This document shows positions 1 through 7,761 of a stretch of DNA of 16,439 bases, piece by piece. Origin of the DNA: Anaerolineae bacterium (lineage in GTDB: Bacteria > Chloroflexota > Anaerolineae > B4-G1 > SLSP01); assembly GCA_016934645.1 (NCBI GenBank), contig JAFGSL010000135.1:1-16439 (forward strand), in the 5' to 3' direction. The translations under genes were made by a program, and so were the position numbers. The notes under the pieces are model-generated. The model had not been told where the DNA came from. It was given only the letters and a program-made list of their open reading frames with translations, and made no database searches. Position 1 is the first letter of the stretch. Each line of letters begins with the position of its first letter.

Positions 1-83
1 AATTGCCGGTTGGTCGCCCGGTTCGAGTGACTGACATTGTGCCCAAACATTGGGACTTTACCGCAGATTTCACATTTTGCCAT
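1..83 (-). CDS. rpmB: Ribosomal protein bL28, N-terminal part (truncated by window edge)
   Basis: Reading leftward from the ATG at 83 gives a 27-residue fragment that begins MAKCEICGKVPMFGHNVSHS. This is the typical start of bL28, a protein of the large ribosomal subunit. Cys4 and Cys7 form the first CxxC of the zinc-binding (C+) version. The rest, including the second cysteine pair, lies beyond position 1. A good Shine-Dalgarno, GAGGTG (complement of 91-96), sits 7 nt before the ATG. The gene is divergent from yloU-yloV, the same arrangement known in Bacillus (rpmB | yloU-yloV), which supports the call despite the short fragment. Confidence 0.93.
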   Translation of the reverse strand, partial: MAKCEICGKVPMFGHNVSHSNRATNRQ

Positions 84-118
84 TTTTTCTCACCTCTTCT
101 GTCTCGATGACGGAAGGT

Positions 119-146
119 ATCATACCACAAAGAGGAAAAGATGCAA
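119..146 (-). promoter_or_regulatory. Putative sigma-70 promoter of rpmB
   Basis: On the minus strand, a -35 box TTGCAT (complement of 141-146) is followed after 16 nt by a -10 box TATGAT (complement of 119-124). A TGG directly before the -10 makes it an extended -10. Transcription would start near 112, leaving a leader of about 30 nt with the Shine-Dalgarno. The -10 overlaps an 11-bp palindrome, GGTAT-C-ATACC (116-126). On the plus strand the palindrome reads TATCAT (118-123), a possible -10 for yloU, although no good -35 is visible for that direction. Confidence 0.6.
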
Positions 147-163
147 CTGGGAGGAGGGTTTCT

Positions 164-520
164 ATGAGTGAAAAAGTGCAGCCTCGGGGGAGAATAGAGG
201 TGTCTCCAGCCGCTATTGCATCGGTTGTCAGTGAAGCGGTACAGACGTGTTACGGGGTTGTGGGGACGGTGCCCAAAAACTTGGCTACTGGTCTGGTCGA
301 TATTCTATCCACTGACAGAAAACGCGGGGTTGAAGTACTGATGCGGGATGGGAAGGTTGTCGTGGATTTGTATGTAGTAGTAGAATACGGTACGCGGGTA
401 TCAAGCGTGGCCGAGAGTATCAAACATGTGGTGAAATACCAGATTGAAAAGATTCTCGAATTGCCAGTCGCCAAAGTGAATGTACATATCCAGGCTTTGC
501 GCGTCAGCGATGTAGATTAG
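164..520 (+). CDS. yloU: Asp23/Gls24-family protein, YloU type
   Basis: A protein of 118 residues. It has the usual features of the Asp23 (DUF322) family: an N-terminal segment RIEVSPAAIASVVSEAV, a following GVVG, a central VVVDLYVVVEYG strand and a C-terminal VNVHIQALR. In S. aureus, Asp23 is a membrane-associated protein linked to envelope stress; the molecular role of YloU is not settled. The ATG at 164 is preferred over the in-frame ATG at 50 because a strong Shine-Dalgarno (GGGAGGAGGG, 149-158) lies just before it, and the extra 38 residues do not fit the family and overlap the rpmB start region. It lies 10 bp ahead of fakA, the conserved yloU-yloV pairing. A second paralogue is at 9729-10091. 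Confidence 0.9.
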   Translation: MSEKVQPRGRIEVSPAAIASVVSEAVQTCYGVVGTVPKNLATGLVDILSTDRKRGVEVLMRDGKVVVDLYVVVEYGTRVSSVAESIKHVVKYQIEKILELPVAKVNVHIQALRVSDVD

Positions 521-530
521 GGGGCTTAGC

Positions 531-2222
531 GTGGGCGAAGGTGTGGGCGGTGAGATTGTATATACTCTCGATGGGCATGATTTAAAGTTTATGATGTCGG
601 CCGCGTTGTCCTGGTTACGACAACACCAGGCAGAGATCAACGCGCTCAATGTGTTTCCGGTGCCTGATGGTGATACCGGCACGAATATGATGTTGACGAT
701 GACATCGGCCTGGAACGAAGTCGCCGATGTGCAAGAAGAGAACGTAGGTCGTCTTGCTGGCAAGGTAGCCCATGGTGCCTTGATGGGTGCACGTGGTAAT
801 TCCGGGGTGATCCTCTCCCAGATTTTGCGCGGATTTGCGCGCGGCCTGGATTCAAAAGCCCACATGTGTGCAGCGGATATACCGATTGCGCTGAATGAAG
901 CGCGAGATACTGCCTACAAAGGTGTCGTCAAGCCTGTAGAGGGCACGATTCTGACCGTCATGCGTGAGGTGGCGGAGGAATCCGCGCTGGCAGTGGCAGA
1001 AACTGAGAATTTGCTGCGCATTTTCGAGCGGATAGTCCAACGGGCAAAATCCGCCGTTGCCCGCACACCACAACTCCTGCCAGTATTGCGTCAGGCTGGA
1101 GTGGTTGATTCAGGCGGACAAGGACTGTTTGTGGTCCTTGAAGGGATGCTGCGCTATATGAAGGGATTATCGGTCGAAGAACTCGAACGCCCCACCAGCG
1201 ATGCGACATTTGCGATGCAAGTCCATGAGGCTTATGATCATATGGCCGAGTCATTACATTTCGATAGCAATTATCCTTATGATGTACAGTTTATTGTCGC
1301 AGGCAGTGCTTTGGACGTTGCCGGGATGCGTGCCACCATTGAGGCGATGGGGGACTCCGCTCTGGTGGTGGGAGATGCACAGACTATCAAAGTGCATGTG
1401 CATGTGCTCGATCCGGGTATCCCCATTAGCTACGGCGCGAAGTGTGGCTCTCTGCGTGACGTCGTTGTAGAGGACATGAAGGCGCAGTACGACATGTTCA
1501 TGGCGGGGCGGGAGGACGTCCAAGCGACTGGTGTCCCGTTCCCAGTGATGCCAGTTGAAGAGCCTACCAATATCTGCGTGGTGGCGGTCGCTGCCGGTGA
1601 TGGATTGGCAAAGGTGTTCCGCAGTTTGGGCGCTACCAGCATTGTCGAGGGTGGGCAGACGATGAATCCGAGCACCGCGCAAATTCTGGCGGCAATAGAC
1701 GAGTCAGTATCCGATCAGATCATTGTTCTCCCCAACAACAAGAATATCTTGATGGCGGCGCAGCAGGCCGCTGAGGTGAGTAAAAAGCATGTCGCGGTGG
1801 TGCCAACGCGCACTATCCCTCAGGGCGTCTCCGCACTGCTGGCGCTTGATCAACAAGCAACGCTGGATGGTAATGTGGCGGCGATGTTACGCACGGCTAA
1901 AGAGGTGATTACCGGCGAGGTCACGTGGGCAACCCGCGATGTCGCACTCAACGGCGTCAATGTGCGTGAGGGCGATGCCATCGGGCTGTTGGATGGTGAA
2001 TTGGTGGTGGATACAGAATCTTTCGACGAGGCGGTGTATTGGCTTCTAGCCGGGGCCGAGATCGAAGATTGTGAGTTGGTGACAGTGTATTACGGTGAAG
2101 GTGTAGAGGCCTCCCAGGCAGAGGGCCTGGCCGAAAGACTGATCGAAACCTACCCCGAACTGGAATTCGAAGTTGTCGAAGGTGGGCAACCGCATTATCC
2201 TTATATTATCTCGATTGAGTAA
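531..2222 (+). CDS. fakA: Fatty acid kinase catalytic subunit FakA (YloV, DhaL-DegV-like fusion)
   Basis: A protein of 563 residues, close to the usual FakA length. FakA transfers phosphate from ATP to a fatty acid carried by a FakB (DegV) protein, giving acyl phosphate for phospholipid synthesis. Residues 15-210 are a DhaL-like kinase domain: NVFPVPDGDTGTNM (40-53, with metal-binding Asp46 and Asp48), GARGNSGVILSQ (86-97) and VVDSGGQGL (191-199). Residues 245-300 match the middle domain, with the His pair KVHVH (287-291). Residues 345-563 are the C-terminal domain (EGGQTMNPS, LPNNKNI). In S. aureus FakA the middle-domain metal site also has a Cys; here the matching segment reads YPYDVQF, with Asp251 in that place. 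The GTG start at 531 follows AGGGGG (519-524). Two degV-type genes follow directly, as expected for partner subunits. Confidence 0.93.
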   Translation: MGEGVGGEIVYTLDGHDLKFMMSAALSWLRQHQAEINALNVFPVPDGDTGTNMMLTMTSAWNEVADVQEENVGRLAGKVAHGALMGARGNSGVILSQILRGFARGLDSKAHMCAADIPIALNEARDTAYKGVVKPVEGTILTVMREVAEESALAVAETENLLRIFERIVQRAKSAVARTPQLLPVLRQAGVVDSGGQGLFVVLEGMLRYMKGLSVEELERPTSDATFAMQVHEAYDHMAESLHFDSNYPYDVQFIVAGSALDVAGMRATIEAMGDSALVVGDAQTIKVHVHVLDPGIPISYGAKCGSLRDVVVEDMKAQYDMFMAGREDVQATGVPFPVMPVEEPTNICVVAVAAGDGLAKVFRSLGATSIVEGGQTMNPSTAQILAAIDESVSDQIIVLPNNKNILMAAQQAAEVSKKHVAVVPTRTIPQGVSALLALDQQATLDGNVAAMLRTAKEVITGEVTWATRDVALNGVNVREGDAIGLLDGELVVDTESFDEAVYWLLAGAEIEDCELVTVYYGEGVEASQAEGLAERLIETYPELEFEVVEGGQPHYPYIISIE

Positions 2223-2306
2223 GTGGACCCTGGCGAAGGTTACAAATCAAACGCCGCAAGGATAGTGGAATCATTATTCTGAATTTATGAGTTAAGGAGA
2301 AAGGGT

Positions 2307-3176
2307 GTGAGCAGCAATCATCACATTCAATTGATCACCGATGGGACGGCTTATCTCTCAGCGGCACGTTTGCGCGAACTTGGCATTATTTCGTTGCCCA
2401 TCGTCGCGCAGGCGAATGGCCGCAACTTCATGTATGACCAACAGACAGAGGGGCATATCGACTTGCTGACCGAGCTTGAGCAGTCGCGCAGCCCTGTGGA
2501 GATCGTTGGACCGTCTCCTGACGATTTCCGTGCTGTTTTTGAGCGCACACTCTATCGCACTAACCGTATGCTGCTGATCCTCTCTTCAAGTCATCTGAGC
2601 CCTGTCATGCGTAATGCGCGCATCGCGGCCCGTGACTTTATGGGCCGGTGCGATATCACTGTGTTGGATTCACAGACGATTTCCGTCGGCCTGGGGTTGT
2701 TGGTAGAAAAGGCTGGCGAATTGCTCAAGCAAGGTGATTTGCCGTTACCGGATGTGGTCAAGCGTATCCGGGGTATGATTCCCCGCATCTATGTGGTGAT
2801 GATCTCACATACCCTGGATTACATCTACAACAGCGGCAAACTCAGCGCCATGCAGGCGATTCTGGGGGCAATGCTCAAGATTCATCCCTTCCTTGTGATT
2901 GAGGATGGCGACATCATCCCGCAGGAGAAAAGCCGCAAGCCGGAACGGGCGCTCGACAAACTGGTGGAGTTTGCCTCTGAATTCTCGCGGATCAACCAAC
3001 TGGTTATCTTCCAGAGTGGCGCACAGCCGACGGACGAAGCTTTACTGCTTAAGACCCGGCTTGAGCAAATTATGCCGAACCGTGACTTCCCTATTATCAC
3101 CTATGACCCGATCCTGGCTTCGCATATCGGTCCGGAGGGCGTAGGCATGGTCATTTACGAGGGGGTATGGCGTTAA
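2307..3176 (+). CDS. DegV/FakB-type fatty-acid-binding protein (first copy)
   Basis: A protein of 289 residues, a standard DegV length. DegV proteins hold a fatty acid in a buried pocket and, as FakB, present its carboxylate to FakA. Family features seen: ITDGTAYL at the N-terminus (10-17), SSSHLSPVMRNA (93-104, in place of the usual SSxLSGTYxSA), DSQTISVGLG (121-130), the segment YIYNSGKLS (172-180), and ASHIGPEGVG (271-280) containing the conserved C-terminal His273. The usual TSxPS loop is changed to VEIVGPSP, so the pocket probably differs from that of the second copy. The GTG start at 2307 follows AAGGAG (2294-2299). The 84 bp after fakA hold no recognisable feature. The FakB role is inferred from context. 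Confidence 0.88.
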   Translation: MSSNHHIQLITDGTAYLSAARLRELGIISLPIVAQANGRNFMYDQQTEGHIDLLTELEQSRSPVEIVGPSPDDFRAVFERTLYRTNRMLLILSSSHLSPVMRNARIAARDFMGRCDITVLDSQTISVGLGLLVEKAGELLKQGDLPLPDVVKRIRGMIPRIYVVMISHTLDYIYNSGKLSAMQAILGAMLKIHPFLVIEDGDIIPQEKSRKPERALDKLVEFASEFSRINQLVIFQSGAQPTDEALLLKTRLEQIMPNRDFPIITYDPILASHIGPEGVGMVIYEGVWR

Positions 3177-3182
3177 GTCGGC

Positions 3183-4037
3183 ATGGATGGTCATATTCGC
3201 ATCGTCACTGATGGTGTGGCGGACATCCCCCCACATCTCGTTCAGCAGTTCGATATCAAGGTTATCCCGATTCATTTGACGATGAGGCAGGCCAATCATC
3301 TGATTGGTGTTTCTGCCGATTACGGATGGTTTTACCGTGAGCTGTTAGAATCGAATGTTATGCCCAAGACGGCGGCCCCAGCCCCGGCAGAGTTCTTGCA
3401 GGTTTACCAGGCGTTGGTCGCGGAGGGGGCGCGTGACATTATTGGCCTTTTCGCCTCGTCGAATGTGAGCAGCCTGTATAATCATGCGTTGCTCGCTGCG
3501 CAGCAATTAACGGGCGCGACCGTGCATGTTTTCGATACGGGGCAGGTGTCCATGGGGATTGGCTGGGTGGTGGTGTTGGTGGCTGAGGCTGTGTCTCGTG
3601 GTGCGTCTCTTGCTGAGATTAAAGTATTGATCACGTACGCGTGCGCCCGCAGCAGTGTGCTTGGTATGTTGGATTCGCCGGAGTATCTGCGCCGCAGCGG
3701 GCGTGTGAGTTGGGCTGCTGCCAAATTGGTCTCTCTCTTACAGATCAAGCCAATGATTGTGTTTGCCGCTGGCGAAGCCCAGTTGATCGGGCGGGTACGT
3801 ACGCACCAGCGTGCGCTTCAGCATATGGTGGACTTGGTGATGGCGATGGTACCGTTGCAAAAGTTAGCGGTGTTACACGCTCATGCCGACCTCGCCGTCG
3901 TGAAGCAACTTGGCGAGGCGTTAGCGCCTTATGCGCCGGGCAATTCGCCATTGGTGGTTGAGGTCGGCCCCATCTTTGGCGCGCACGTCGGTCCGGGGGC
4001 CGTGGGTGTGGCACTGGTCCGCGCTGGCGACCTTTAA
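3183..4037 (+). CDS. DegV/FakB-type fatty-acid-binding protein (second copy)
   Basis: A protein of 284 residues starting 6 bp after the first degV-type gene, so the two are surely co-transcribed. Family features: VTDGVADIP (8-16), PKTAAPAP (61-68, keeping the Thr of the fatty-acid carboxylate loop), ASSNVSSLYNHA (91-102), VFDTGQVSMGIG (116-127), YLRRSGRVS (168-176) and AHVGPGAVG (267-275) with His268. Sequence similarity to its neighbour is modest, suggesting an old duplication. S. aureus uses FakB1 and FakB2 with different fatty-acid preferences, so two adjacent FakB-like proteins beside fakA suggest two substrate classes. The ATG at 3183 has only a weak ribosome binding site and may rely on translational coupling. 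Confidence 0.88.
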   Translation: MDGHIRIVTDGVADIPPHLVQQFDIKVIPIHLTMRQANHLIGVSADYGWFYRELLESNVMPKTAAPAPAEFLQVYQALVAEGARDIIGLFASSNVSSLYNHALLAAQQLTGATVHVFDTGQVSMGIGWVVVLVAEAVSRGASLAEIKVLITYACARSSVLGMLDSPEYLRRSGRVSWAAAKLVSLLQIKPMIVFAAGEAQLIGRVRTHQRALQHMVDLVMAMVPLQKLAVLHAHADLAVVKQLGEALAPYAPGNSPLVVEVGPIFGAHVGPGAVGVALVRAGDL

Positions 4038-4070
4038 CGCTCGAGGCGACCGCTTGATTAACGAATATGA

Positions 4071-4105
4071 GACTAACAACTACGGGACTAACGACATCCG
4101 ATTAT
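4071..4105 (+). repeat. GACTA-type degenerate short repeat upstream of recG
   Basis: This stretch in the 83-bp gap before recG holds two copies of GACTAAC (4071-4077 and 4086-4092), then GAC and ACATCCGATTAT (4094-4105). The same 12-mer occurs at 13061-13072 beside a run of GACTA-type heptamers. The function is unknown. It resembles the degenerate heptamer repeats found between genes in some bacteria. Confidence 0.45.
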
Positions 4106-4120
4106 TATCTAGGAGTATGA

Positions 4121-6556
4121 ATGGTTAAGCCATTAGAGATTTTGGAGAAAATCCTCAATTTAGAGGAGAAAGACTACACCTACCAGGACAAAGCCGTCGC
4201 TGGTGGATTAACACGCTACGCCGACACTTGGGTCAAACAGGCGGTTGGTGCGTTTGGTGAATCGGCCCGCCCCTGGGTGGAGGACGTCGCTACCCGCTTG
4301 CGGGCTTATAGCAGCCTCAAGATCGAGGCGCGCTGCGAAGCGATGCATGCTTTGCGTGTAGCTTTACGCACGCCGCCTACGGGGGAAGGTCCCCAGACAG
4401 AAGCTCCAGCACAGACATCTCCATCTGCGGCGGAGACGCCGTCTGCTGCGTCGCCGCAGGGGCCGCCCTCATCTCGCCGCCAGCCGCGCAGCGTTTCCGG
4501 GCGGGGCCTCGAAGCTCCGGTGGAAATGCTGGCTGGCATTGGAAAAAGGCGTGGCGAACAGCTCGGGAAACTCGGTGTCAATACCGTGCGCGATCTTTTG
4601 TGCTTCTATCCCCGGCGTTATGAAGACTACTCTACTTTGAAGACGATTAATCGCCTGGTCTACGCCGAGCGTGTGAGCGTCTTGGCGACGGTGTGGGATG
4701 CCGGTTTGCGTAAGACTCATGGAGGCAGATCTCTGTTCCGCGCCGTGCTTTCCGACAATACCGGCACCATGGAAGTCACTTGGTTCAATCAGAGCTACCT
4801 CGAAGGTCGTATCCGCTCCGGGATGCAGATCCTGGTCAGTGGCAAGGTGGACGAATATTTGGGCCGCCTGACGATGAACTCCCCGGACTGGGAACAGGTG
4901 GGCCGCAAAGACTTGACGAACGCGCGCATTCAGCCGGTGTATGCGCTGACCGAGGGTTTACAACAGCGTTGGATGCGGATGACGCTGGAACGCACCCTCT
5001 CGGCGTGGGCCAAGCGTGTCCCCGATGCCTTGCCCGATGCCATGCGGGCGGAGCATGACATGCTCCCGTTGGATCGTGCTTTGTGGGGTATCCACCTCCC
5101 TGATAATCAGGAGCACCTTACTGCTGCGCGACGACGCCTAGCCTTCGAGGAGACGCTTTACCTGCAATTGGGGCTGCTGCGCCAGAAGCTGGCCTGGAAG
5201 TCGCAGCCTGGGCGCACGATTCAGGTTGATACGGCTTATCTAGAGGCGTTGCGGGCCAGCCTGCCTTACGCACTTACCGGTGCTCAACAGCGCTCTCTGG
5301 AGGAGATCCTGCGCGATCTGGCCTCCGGTCAACCGATGAACCGCTTGTTGCAGGGTGATGTCGGTTCGGGCAAAACAGTGGTCGCCGGGTTGGCAATGGC
5401 GGTGACAGCGGCGAATGGCGCGCAAGCTGCGCTGATGGCTCCCACGGAAATTCTCGCTGAACAGCATTACAAGAGTCTCGCCAACCTGTTCGCGGTTTTC
5501 CCCGAACCACGCCCAACCTTCGGTTTGCTGACTGGTAGCACGACTGGCGAGGAGCGTGAAGCCATCTACGCAGGGCTGGCGGACGGTTCCTTGCAGGTTG
5601 TGGTGGGGACACACGCGTTGATTCAGGAGGCGGTAGAATTTAAAGATCTTGCATTCGTCGTAGTAGATGAGCAGCACCGCTTTGGCGTTGAACAACGCGG
5701 TGCGCTGCGGCAGAAGGGTTACAATCCCCACTTGCTGATGATGACGGCAACACCCATTCCGCGCTCGCTAGAGTTGACCATCTGGGGACATCTCGATGTC
5801 TCCGTGCTAGACGAGATGCCGCCAGGCCGCCAGCCCATCGAGACGCGGGTGTTGTACCCGCGCGAGCGCGAGCGTGCCTACGCGTTTATTCGTTCTCAGG
5901 TCCAGCAAGGGCGACAAGCTTTCATCATTTATCCATTGGTGGAAGAATCGGAGAAGATCGACGCCAAAGCCGCCGTCGCCGAATACGATCGCTTGCAGAA
6001 AGATGTATTGCCCGATCTGCGGCTCGGCCTGCTGCACGGGCGGCTCCGTCCTGCTGATAAAGAATCCGTGATGGGACAGTTCGCACATGGCGAACTCGAT
6101 GTGCTGGTTGCCACATCGGTGGTCGAAGTGGGGATCGATGTGCCGAATGCCACAGTGATGCTTATCGACGGGGCGGAACGCTTCGGCCTGGCGCAGTTGC
6201 ACCAATTCCGGGGGCGTGTGGGGCGCGGTGCACACCAATCCTATTGTTTGTTGTTGGCCGATAGCGCTTCGGAAGAGGCTAGTGAACGCCTCAAGGCTGT
6301 AGAAGCAACCACCGATGGTTTTGTGCTGGCGCAAAAAGACTTGGAGATGCGCGGTCCCGGCGAGTTCCTGGGTACGCAGCAAAGCGGCTTCCCCGAACTG
6401 CAGATGGTAGCATTGGCTGACACTCGTTTGTTGCATCAAGTGCGAGTGGTCGCTGAGGCTCTGCTTCAGGCTGATCCTGATCTAGGTCAGCCGGAAAACC
6501 AATCTCTGGCGGAGCGCGTGGCCGAATTTTGGCACGACGGAGGAGATCTCAGTTGA
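4121..6556 (+). CDS. recG: ATP-dependent DNA helicase RecG
   Basis: A protein of 811 residues. RecG remodels stalled replication forks and branched recombination intermediates. Order of parts: an N-terminal helical extension (1-85), a Pro/Ala/Ser-rich linker (86-128), a helix-hairpin-helix-like start of the wedge (MLAGIGKRRGEQLGKLGV, 136-153) with the OB-fold to about 265, then helicase lobes. Motif I is GDVGSGKT (412-419), motif II DEQH (516-519), motif III TATP (543-546), and motif VI QFRGRVGRG (695-703). The TRG translocation segment follows (DLEMRGPGEFLG, 740-751). The extension makes it longer than E. coli RecG (about 690) and nearer to the Thermotoga form. The ATG at 4121 follows AGGAG (4111-4115); the ATG at 4117 is out of frame and soon stops. 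It is translationally coupled to coaD. Confidence 0.97.
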   Translation: MVKPLEILEKILNLEEKDYTYQDKAVAGGLTRYADTWVKQAVGAFGESARPWVEDVATRLRAYSSLKIEARCEAMHALRVALRTPPTGEGPQTEAPAQTSPSAAETPSAASPQGPPSSRRQPRSVSGRGLEAPVEMLAGIGKRRGEQLGKLGVNTVRDLLCFYPRRYEDYSTLKTINRLVYAERVSVLATVWDAGLRKTHGGRSLFRAVLSDNTGTMEVTWFNQSYLEGRIRSGMQILVSGKVDEYLGRLTMNSPDWEQVGRKDLTNARIQPVYALTEGLQQRWMRMTLERTLSAWAKRVPDALPDAMRAEHDMLPLDRALWGIHLPDNQEHLTAARRRLAFEETLYLQLGLLRQKLAWKSQPGRTIQVDTAYLEALRASLPYALTGAQQRSLEEILRDLASGQPMNRLLQGDVGSGKTVVAGLAMAVTAANGAQAALMAPTEILAEQHYKSLANLFAVFPEPRPTFGLLTGSTTGEEREAIYAGLADGSLQVVVGTHALIQEAVEFKDLAFVVVDEQHRFGVEQRGALRQKGYNPHLLMMTATPIPRSLELTIWGHLDVSVLDEMPPGRQPIETRVLYPRERERAYAFIRSQVQQGRQAFIIYPLVEESEKIDAKAAVAEYDRLQKDVLPDLRLGLLHGRLRPADKESVMGQFAHGELDVLVATSVVEVGIDVPNATVMLIDGAERFGLAQLHQFRGRVGRGAHQSYCLLLADSASEEASERLKAVEATTDGFVLAQKDLEMRGPGEFLGTQQSGFPELQMVALADTRLLHQVRVVAEALLQADPDLGQPENQSLAERVAEFWHDGGDLS

Positions 6557-7077
6557 CGCAAAAAATAGCTCTCTATCCTGGCTCCTTTGATCCGGTGCAT
6601 TTCGGTCACATGGACATTGCGCAACGCGCGGCCAAAATCTTCGATCAACTGATCGTCGCCGTGTACGAAAACCCAAAGAAACCATTGTGTTTTTCCGCCC
6701 CGGAACGGGTGACTATGCTCAAGACGGCGTTAGCCGAGCTTGAGCATGTGACCGTTTGTGCGTACACTGGATTGACTGTGAACCTGGCGCGTTCTATGGG
6801 AGCGCTGGTGTTGGTACGTGGTTTGCGCGTCATCTCCGATTTCGAGATGGAGTACCAGATGGCGCTCACCAACCAACAACTTTGGTCTGAGGTCGATACG
6901 ATTTGTCTGATGACGCGCTACGAGTACGCTTTCCTCAGCGCCAGCCTTGTTAAAGAGGTGTTTATGGCTGGTGGTGATATTTCACAAATGGTTCATCCTG
7001 TGGTTCAGGAAATGTTACTGCGCAAGCGCGAAGAACGCCGCGCAAATGGGGACGAGATCCCCAATCTCTCATTGTAA
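6553..7077 (+). CDS. coaD: Phosphopantetheine adenylyltransferase
   Basis: A protein of 174 residues that makes dephospho-CoA from 4'-phosphopantetheine and ATP, the penultimate step of CoA synthesis. Near the N-terminus is YPGSFDPVHFGHMDI, with the nucleotidyltransferase HxGH motif (His16-His19); then LVRGLRVISDFEMEYQMA and SLVKEVFMAGGDISQMVHP, both typical of CoaD. The TTG at 6553 is chosen as start: it overlaps the recG stop (TTGA) and has GGAGGAG (6539-6545) 7 nt before it. The ATG at 6529 would add eight basic residues inside recG with no ribosome binding site. The protein is about 12 residues longer than E. coli CoaD, mostly a charged C-terminal tail. CoA supply fits with the fatty-acid genes on both sides. 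Confidence 0.96.
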   Translation: MTQKIALYPGSFDPVHFGHMDIAQRAAKIFDQLIVAVYENPKKPLCFSAPERVTMLKTALAELEHVTVCAYTGLTVNLARSMGALVLVRGLRVISDFEMEYQMALTNQQLWSEVDTICLMTRYEYAFLSASLVKEVFMAGGDISQMVHPVVQEMLLRKREERRANGDEIPNLSL

Positions 7078-7106
7078 CACGCGATTTAGGGACTCAGGAG
7101 GTATCG

Positions 7107-7583
7107 ATGGACGTCGAATTTCTGATCGAACGACTGGAACGCTATATCCTGGAAGAATCTCCCAAGTTGTTTGGGGTGCGTGCGGTCAATGAGGATGAGG
7201 TCCGCACGCATCTGACGCAGTTGCGCGCTGCCGTACCCGACGAGGTTCTGCAAGCCCGTGAGGTTGTCGCGGAGCGGGATGCACTGCTCGGCGCTGCGCA
7301 TCAGGAAGCACAGCAAATCCTCGCTGCGGCGCGGACGAAAGCGGAGCAGCTTGTGGCGGAACATCGCCTGGTCCAGGATGCGCGCCAGCAAGCCGAAGTC
7401 ATTGCCAAACGGGCCAAGCGTGACGCTATTGTACTGCGCTCTGATGCCGACGAATATGTGTTCAATGCGTTGAGCCAGTTGCAGGCTGAGTTGAACCGTC
7501 TTCTGCACATCGTCGATAATGGGCTGCAAAAGCTCGAGGTCGACCGCGAGCAAGCGCTACAGGTAAAAGAAGAAGGCGCGTGA
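7107..7583 (+). CDS. DivIVA/SepIVA-like coiled-coil protein
   Basis: A protein of 158 residues, almost entirely helical and rich in Ala, Glu, Gln and Arg. Residues 1-45 form a short, more ordered N-terminus (FLIERLERYILEESPKLFG). Residues 48-150 are a continuous predicted coiled coil ending in DEYVFNALSQLQAELNRLL and a further helix. It has no signal peptide or membrane segment. In actinobacteria a similar coiled-coil protein of the DivIVA/SepIVA type sits between coaD and rpmF and acts in cell division or polar growth. The matching position here suggests the same group, but coiled coils attract false matches, for example to ATP synthase subunit b. The start is supported by CAGGAGG just before the ATG. 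Confidence 0.7.
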   Translation: MDVEFLIERLERYILEESPKLFGVRAVNEDEVRTHLTQLRAAVPDEVLQAREVVAERDALLGAAHQEAQQILAAARTKAEQLVAEHRLVQDARQQAEVIAKRAKRDAIVLRSDADEYVFNALSQLQAELNRLLHIVDNGLQKLEVDREQALQVKEEGA

Positions 7584-7684
7584 CTGCGTTGTGTGAGTGC
7601 GCCTGGAGGGTACTCAACAAAGACGACAAAATTTTCAGCGGGTATTTGTTTTTCTCCGATGTGGTCGCTGAATTGAACCGGTAA
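7580..7684 (+). CDS. Possible 34-residue ORF coupled to the coiled-coil gene (doubtful)
   Basis: A GTG at 7580 overlaps the preceding stop codon (GTGA) and opens a frame to TAA at 7682-7684. The peptide would begin MTALCECAWRVLNKDDKIFS and is not recognised. The overlap resembles translational coupling, and an AGAAGG-like sequence lies just upstream, but a frame this short is expected by chance. It lies where many bacteria have yceD (DUF177) before rpmF, and it shows no resemblance to that family. Confidence 0.2.
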   Translation: MTALCECAWRVLNKDDKIFSGYLFFSDVVAELNR

Positions 7685-7718
7685 CCTGGAAACCCTTGTC
7701 GTTGTCCTTAAATCCAGT

Positions 7719-7746
7719 TTGACACAAGGCTTCTTTTTTGTATAAT
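7719..7746 (+). promoter_or_regulatory. Consensus sigma-70 promoter of the rpmF-fabD-fabG-yqhY-nusB unit
   Basis: A perfect -35 box TTGACA (7719-7724) and a perfect -10 box TATAAT (7741-7746) are separated by 16 bp. Transcription should start near 7753, giving a leader of about 55 nt before rpmF. This is the strongest promoter visible in the window and fits a ribosomal protein gene. The rest of the gap from 7585 upstream to here shows only the doubtful small ORF. Confidence 0.85.
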
Positions 7747-7761
7747 AGGCTTTACTTTGTC

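Noticed and set aside
1..30. tRNA-like GGTTCGAGT near the window start
   Set aside because: The flanking bases cannot form a T-stem or acceptor stem, and the strand opposite encodes the start of bL28.
50..163. Longer yloU product starting at the ATG at 50
   Set aside because: The extra 38 residues have no family resemblance, overlap the rpmB start on the other strand, and have no ribosome binding site, while the ATG at 164 has a strong one.
5807..6439. 210-codon open frame opposite recG
   Set aside because: It runs antisense to conserved helicase motifs and its translation is low-complexity with no recognisable domain; a shadow of recG codon usage.
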